This document shows, in pieces, positions 60,431 to 64,000 of a DNA stretch of 64,000 nt (positions are counted from its first letter, which is position 1; every line of letters begins with the position of its first letter). The notes beneath the pieces were generated by a model. That model was not told where the DNA came from, ran no database searches, and worked only from the letters and a program-made list of their open reading frames with translations. The DNA comes from an uncultured Collinsella sp. (GTDB lineage: Bacteria > Actinomycetota > Coriobacteriia > Coriobacteriales > Coriobacteriaceae), in contig USQQ01000009.1 in NCBI GenBank assembly GCA_900556875.1, positions 1 through 64,000 on the forward strand. Reading direction: 5' to 3'. Both the position numbers and the translations under genes were made by a program.

Positions 60431-62620
60431 CTAAATCAATTTGGTTGATTCCAGCTTTTCGATGATCCAATCGTTGGCTTTGATGACCGGACGGCGAAAG
60501 ACCACGCCCAAGGCCAGCGACGGAATCAGATAGCTCGCCAGAATGCCCAGCTCAATCCAGTACTCCATATGGTAGGCACCGGCCATGGCGGCGTGCATGG
60601 CGTTGATGCCGTGAGTAAACGGCAGGAACGGATAGATCGCCTGGAACACGGGACCGGTCATCTCGATAGGGAACGTGCCGCCCGAGCCGCCGACCTGCAT
60701 GACCAGCAGCACGACAGCGAGCGCCTTGCCGATATCGCCAAACGACACGGTAAGCGTGTAGACGATATTGGAGAACACGAGACTCGCGACCCAGCCCGCC
60801 AGCACAAATTGCAGCGGGTTGTCGCACTGAATGCCAAAGAACAGAATGTCGCCCGCGCACACGAGCGTTGCCTGCAGCAGGGCCAGACCGCCAAAGAACA
60901 GGTAACGACCCAGGTAGATCTCGTGCAGGCGCACGGGGATCAGCTCGTTGATAAGTTCATCGTCAACCGACACCTTCATCATGGCTGCCAGCACGATCGA
61001 GCCGACCCATAGCGACAGAATCGTGTAGAACGGTGCCATGGCCGAACCGTAGTTACGAATCGGATAGACCGGCTTGCGATCGAGCGCGACGGGGCCGGAA
61101 AGCGACACAGCCAAACCCTCGGGATCGTTGCCAATCATCGTCTTGATCGTGGCAAGGTCGTCCGACATCAGGGCGCCATCGAGCTCGTCCTTGAAAGCGC
61201 TAATCTTGTCCGACGCCTCACCCAGCTGATCGGAAGCCTTGTTGACCAGCTTTGCAGCCTTGGAGAGGCCCTTTGCCAGCGAACCGGATGCGTCGGTCAG
61301 GCCATCTACGGCGCTATCCAGATCGCCCGAGATACCATCGAGCGAGTCTAGAATGCCCGAGACGGTCTTCTTGAGCTCTTTGGCCTTAACCGAGAACGTG
61401 GAATCGTAATCGGATTTGGCGCCCGCGATGCCGGCCTTGGCATCGGCGATGGCCTGATCGACCTCGGCACGCGAGTTGTTGACCTCGGCCATGCTATCAA
61501 AAAGGGACTTAGCAGTTGCCGTCAGGTCCTTGGCGTTGTTGCGATACTCCACCGCGATCCTGCCCAGCGATGTTGCTACAGACTTAAGGCTCTCCTGGAG
61601 CTTTTCGTCACTGACCTGCTCGGCAAAGCCGCGGAGCTGGTCGGCCGTGGCGTCGATATCGTCGGCACGTGTATTGAGCGCCGCCGCGGCATCGTTGAGC
61701 TGAGACACCGTAAGGTAAACATGCTGATTCGCGGCATCGAATGCCTTCGCAAGCTCGGCGGACACGTTGTCGAACGAGCCCGCGCTTCCGTCAATCGCGG
61801 CGTTGATGGCGTCGTTGGCGGCCTTCAGCGCTTCTTTGGAATCGCTCATGCCGCTCTTGGCGTGCTCCATCAACTGCTTGGTCGACTCATCGACCGTACC
61901 CGTCTGCTGGAGCATACCGCTCGCCGACGTCAGCGAATCGGACGTGGAGCTCAAGATGCCCGCAAGCGAAGTCGCACTGGCCTTGATGTCCTGCAGGTCC
62001 TCGACCGAATCGCCCAGCGTCGAGGACAGGTTGGCGATAAAGTTGCTCACTTGGTCGGTGCTCATGTAATCGAGCAGGCTGGACACTGTCTTAAGGCCGA
62101 TGGTCGTGATGGTCTTGGTAAAGGTCTCGTTGACCTGGTTCTGAACGGCACTCGAGCCCTTTTCGGTCACGATCTGGGCGATGGCGTTGGCCTTCTGGTT
62201 CTCATAGAACTCGATATCGGCGTGTTTCACGTCGGTCGAGAAGAGCGTCATCATGTCGGAGCTAAAGCTCTTAGGGATTACGACGGCCGCATAGTAAGCG
62301 CCCGACTTAACACCGTCGATAGCCTTATCGCGATCGTTGAGCACAATCCAGTCAAAGTTCTCATTACCACGCAGAGCGGCGGTAACGTTTTCGCCCACGT
62401 TGATCTCGACGGGAATCAGATCACTCTCGTAACCCTCATCGGTGTTGACCACAGCGATCTTGAGGTTTCCGGTGTTGCCGTACGGATCCCAGCTGCCGGC
62501 GATGTTAAACCATGCGTACAGACACGGCACGATAATGAGGCCCATCACGACAACCAAGCCGATTACGGAGCGAGACACGTTTTGGACATCGCGCTTAAAC
62601 AGATGCAGGATGTTCTTCAT
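60431..62620 (-). CDS. YhgE/Pip family membrane protein 1
   Basis: 729 residues. One N-terminal helix (VIGLVVVMGLIIVPCLYAWF), a long extracellular region (about 40-510) rich in Ala/Ser/Asp helices that should form a coiled coil (SATSLAGILSSTSDSLTSAS; ADQLRGFAEQVSDEKLQESL), then five or six C-terminal helices with PVYPIRNYGSAMAPFYTILS and FPIEMTGPVFQAIYPFLPFT. This is the phage infection protein/YhgE layout, related to ABC-2 permeases and to ESX-linked proteins. The AAAGGAGG site lies in the end of the preceding gene, and the start follows that stop with no gap. Confidence 0.88.
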   Translation of the reverse strand: MKNILHLFKRDVQNVSRSVIGLVVVMGLIIVPCLYAWFNIAGSWDPYGNTGNLKIAVVNTDEGYESDLIPVEINVGENVTAALRGNENFDWIVLNDRDKAIDGVKSGAYYAAVVIPKSFSSDMMTLFSTDVKHADIEFYENQKANAIAQIVTEKGSSAVQNQVNETFTKTITTIGLKTVSSLLDYMSTDQVSNFIANLSSTLGDSVEDLQDIKASATSLAGILSSTSDSLTSASGMLQQTGTVDESTKQLMEHAKSGMSDSKEALKAANDAINAAIDGSAGSFDNVSAELAKAFDAANQHVYLTVSQLNDAAAALNTRADDIDATADQLRGFAEQVSDEKLQESLKSVATSLGRIAVEYRNNAKDLTATAKSLFDSMAEVNNSRAEVDQAIADAKAGIAGAKSDYDSTFSVKAKELKKTVSGILDSLDGISGDLDSAVDGLTDASGSLAKGLSKAAKLVNKASDQLGEASDKISAFKDELDGALMSDDLATIKTMIGNDPEGLAVSLSGPVALDRKPVYPIRNYGSAMAPFYTILSLWVGSIVLAAMMKVSVDDELINELIPVRLHEIYLGRYLFFGGLALLQATLVCAGDILFFGIQCDNPLQFVLAGWVASLVFSNIVYTLTVSFGDIGKALAVVLLVMQVGGSGGTFPIEMTGPVFQAIYPFLPFTHGINAMHAAMAGAYHMEYWIELGILASYLIPSLALGVVFRRPVIKANDWIIEKLESTKLI

Positions 62621-64000
62621 TTATGCCTCACCTCCTTTGGAGTGCTTGCCAAGCGGGGCGCTATCCTCATTCATCACAAATGTGTCGTCCCCGTTCGCGG
62701 GCACATGGTGCATATCGTGGTGAATGGACTGGTCGGCAGCCTGATCCTTGGATTTAGAGCCTCGCTCGCTCGCATTCAAGCCGAACATGCGACGAGCGGC
62801 AGGAATGGCGGCCGTGTGCTCGCGCATCTCGCGACGCAGGTCCTCATCCGAAAGCGCCGAGATGCGCATCTGGGTATTGAGGCTCGCGCGGATATATTCG
62901 ATATTGATAAGCCAGCCGCAGATGGCAATAACCGAGATGATCCAAATGACCAGCAGGATGATCTTGCCGTTATTGTCGATATCGAGAACCGTCGACAGGA
63001 CAAAGAGCAGGACCTGAACGCCCACCACGGCGGCAAAACCGCCCTTGATGTAGTACGGGTAGCGATGTTCAAAGGCGACCGCATGATCGAGCAGTTCGCG
63101 ACGATACGAATCGGAATCGAGCATGACACGCATGGCCGTGCGCAGCGAGTAGCGCTGGCGCGGCAGGTCATTGGACTCGCAGATCATCAGACCCGTCGTG
63201 GAAAGCTGCTTATCAAAGAGCAGATTGAGGTTGAGCAGCAGCGGACGCAGCTGCAGACCGATAAAGAGCGCCACGATCAAGAACACGCCCAGAATGCACA
63301 GGTTAAACAGATAGTTGAACGAGTACATGCCGCCGACCGTTTCGCGCAGCAGATTGATGCCGTAGGTAAAGGGCAGCAGCGGGTGCAGCCACTGGAAGAA
63401 GCCGGGCATCATCTCGATGGGGTACATGCCCGACGAACCCGGGATCTGCACGATGACGAGAATGACGCCGATAGCCTTGCCGATATGCTTAAACGTGGTG
63501 GACAGCGCATAGATGATATTGACGTAGGTGAACGAAATGGCGATGCCGCCCAGCACGAACAGCAGCGGGCTGACGCACTGCACGCCAATCACCAGATCGC
63601 CTACCGTAACGATGATGGCCTGCAACGCGCCCAGGATCACCAGTAGCAACCAGCGGCCAAAGTAACCCTGACGCGCGGTAAAGCTGCCGATGCCTTCGCG
63701 GTCGACCTCAAGCTTGTAGATGGCGATAAGCACGTAGCCGCCCACCCAAAGCGCTAGGTTGGTATAGAACGGGGCAATGCCCGAGCCGAAGCTCTTGACC
63801 GGATAGATCGACTTGGACGTCAGCTCAACCGGAGATGCCATGAAATCTGCGACGTCATTGACGTTGACGCCCACCAGATCAGCCAGCTCGCCCATGGACT
63901 CGGAAGTCTGCAGCGCCGCGATGTCGTTGGCGGCGGTTGCGAGCTTGTCCTGGACCTTGGCAAGCAAGGCATCGGTCTGGGACAGCGTGGTCTTGGCCTG
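62621..64000 (-). CDS. YhgE/Pip family membrane protein 2 (N-terminus outside the window)
   Basis: Open to the window edge; 459 codons seen. A related protein: KSIYPVKSFGSGIAPFYTNL, YPIEMMPGFFQWLHPLLPFT match the C-terminal helices of its neighbour. It has an extra C-terminal region (about 230 residues) with two further helices (GFAAVVGVQVLLFVLSTVLD; IILLVIWIISVIAICGWLIN) and a polar tail. Its TAA touches the ATG of the first YhgE gene, so the two are co-translated and may pair. The N-terminal coiled-coil part is outside the window. Confidence 0.87.
   Translation of the reverse strand, partial: QAKTTLSQTDALLAKVQDKLATAANDIAALQTSESMGELADLVGVNVNDVADFMASPVELTSKSIYPVKSFGSGIAPFYTNLALWVGGYVLIAIYKLEVDREGIGSFTARQGYFGRWLLLVILGALQAIIVTVGDLVIGVQCVSPLLFVLGGIAISFTYVNIIYALSTTFKHIGKAIGVILVIVQIPGSSGMYPIEMMPGFFQWLHPLLPFTYGINLLRETVGGMYSFNYLFNLCILGVFLIVALFIGLQLRPLLLNLNLLFDKQLSTTGLMICESNDLPRQRYSLRTAMRVMLDSDSYRRELLDHAVAFEHRYPYYIKGGFAAVVGVQVLLFVLSTVLDIDNNGKIILLVIWIISVIAICGWLINIEYIRASLNTQMRISALSDEDLRREMREHTAAIPAARRMFGLNASERGSKSKDQAADQSIHHDMHHVPANGDDTFVMNEDSAPLGKHSKGGEA

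Noticed and set aside
1..64000. Search for tRNA, rRNA, prophage, insertion sequence and integrase genes
   Set aside because: None recognised by eye on either strand; repeats in 48.6-51.8 kb have no transposase nearby. A tRNA scan would be decisive.

Overview
The window is about 60% GC with tightly packed genes, Shine-Dalgarno starts, atypical GTG/TTG starts, a GlnR-type orphan regulator beside glnA and a type I glutamine synthetase without an adenylylation loop. With the gene set (PEP carboxylase, GPH hexuronide transporter, pectin-oligomer catabolism, lactate racemase genes) this suggests a gut actinobacterium of the Coriobacteriia, most likely Collinsella-like. The taxon is an inference from gene content and style; no rRNA or tRNA gene was found.

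Layout. 1-6.1 kb: end of an ABC exporter, a MATE pump, ligA and an HtrA protease. 6.2-8.3 kb: an AT-richer island of three secreted or membrane genes, including a papain-like peptidase. 8.5-10.6 kb: GlnR-like regulator and glnA, with a GlnR-type box in the glnA promoter. 10.7-11.6 kb: a HepT toxin with an antitoxin that fuses a RelB/DinJ-like domain to a minimal nucleotidyltransferase.

11.6-39.3 kb is a large pectin/hexuronate locus. Pectin oligomers would enter by a GPH symporter and be trimmed in the cytoplasm by GH28, GH105, a pectin methylesterase/acyl-esterase fusion and a GDSL esterase; no signal peptide is seen on these enzymes. Galacturonate then passes through UxaC, UxaB and UxaA to 2-keto-3-deoxygluconate (KDG). 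Unsaturated uronate passes through an RpiB-type isomerase (DhuI-like) and KduD/DhuD. Both streams meet at KdgK and KdgA. Two LacI proteins and one GntR protein sit inside the locus. Two operator families are visible: GTGAACGTTCAC, at least nine sites and derivatives, in front of transport, uxaCBA, GH105, kduD and gntR/yczE; and ACGAAATCGATTTCGT, in front of kdgK and a YczE-like membrane gene. These last two promoters also share two covarying RNA structures that I do not recognise: a long hairpin with a conserved 22-nt loop, and a roughly 120-nt pseudoknotted element located before kdgA and before yczE. This is the most promising new signal in the window.

39.4-43.2 kb: ferrous iron uptake (feoA, feoA, feoB, Cys-rich FeoB-associated protein) and an HPr protein with Asp at position 46. 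43.5-46.1 kb: aspS and serB. 46.2-50.8 kb: nickel-pincer lactate racemase genes in two facing units (larB-larC-tetR and larA-larD); larC has only its first domain and larE is absent. 50.8-51.8 kb: a gene-free array of palindromic repeats. 51.8-64 kb: ppc, hisS, an M20 amidohydrolase with an OFA-type MFS transporter, an EamA transporter and two translationally coupled YhgE/Pip membrane proteins, the second cut by the window end. Several families of long, near-perfect inverted repeats are scattered between genes.
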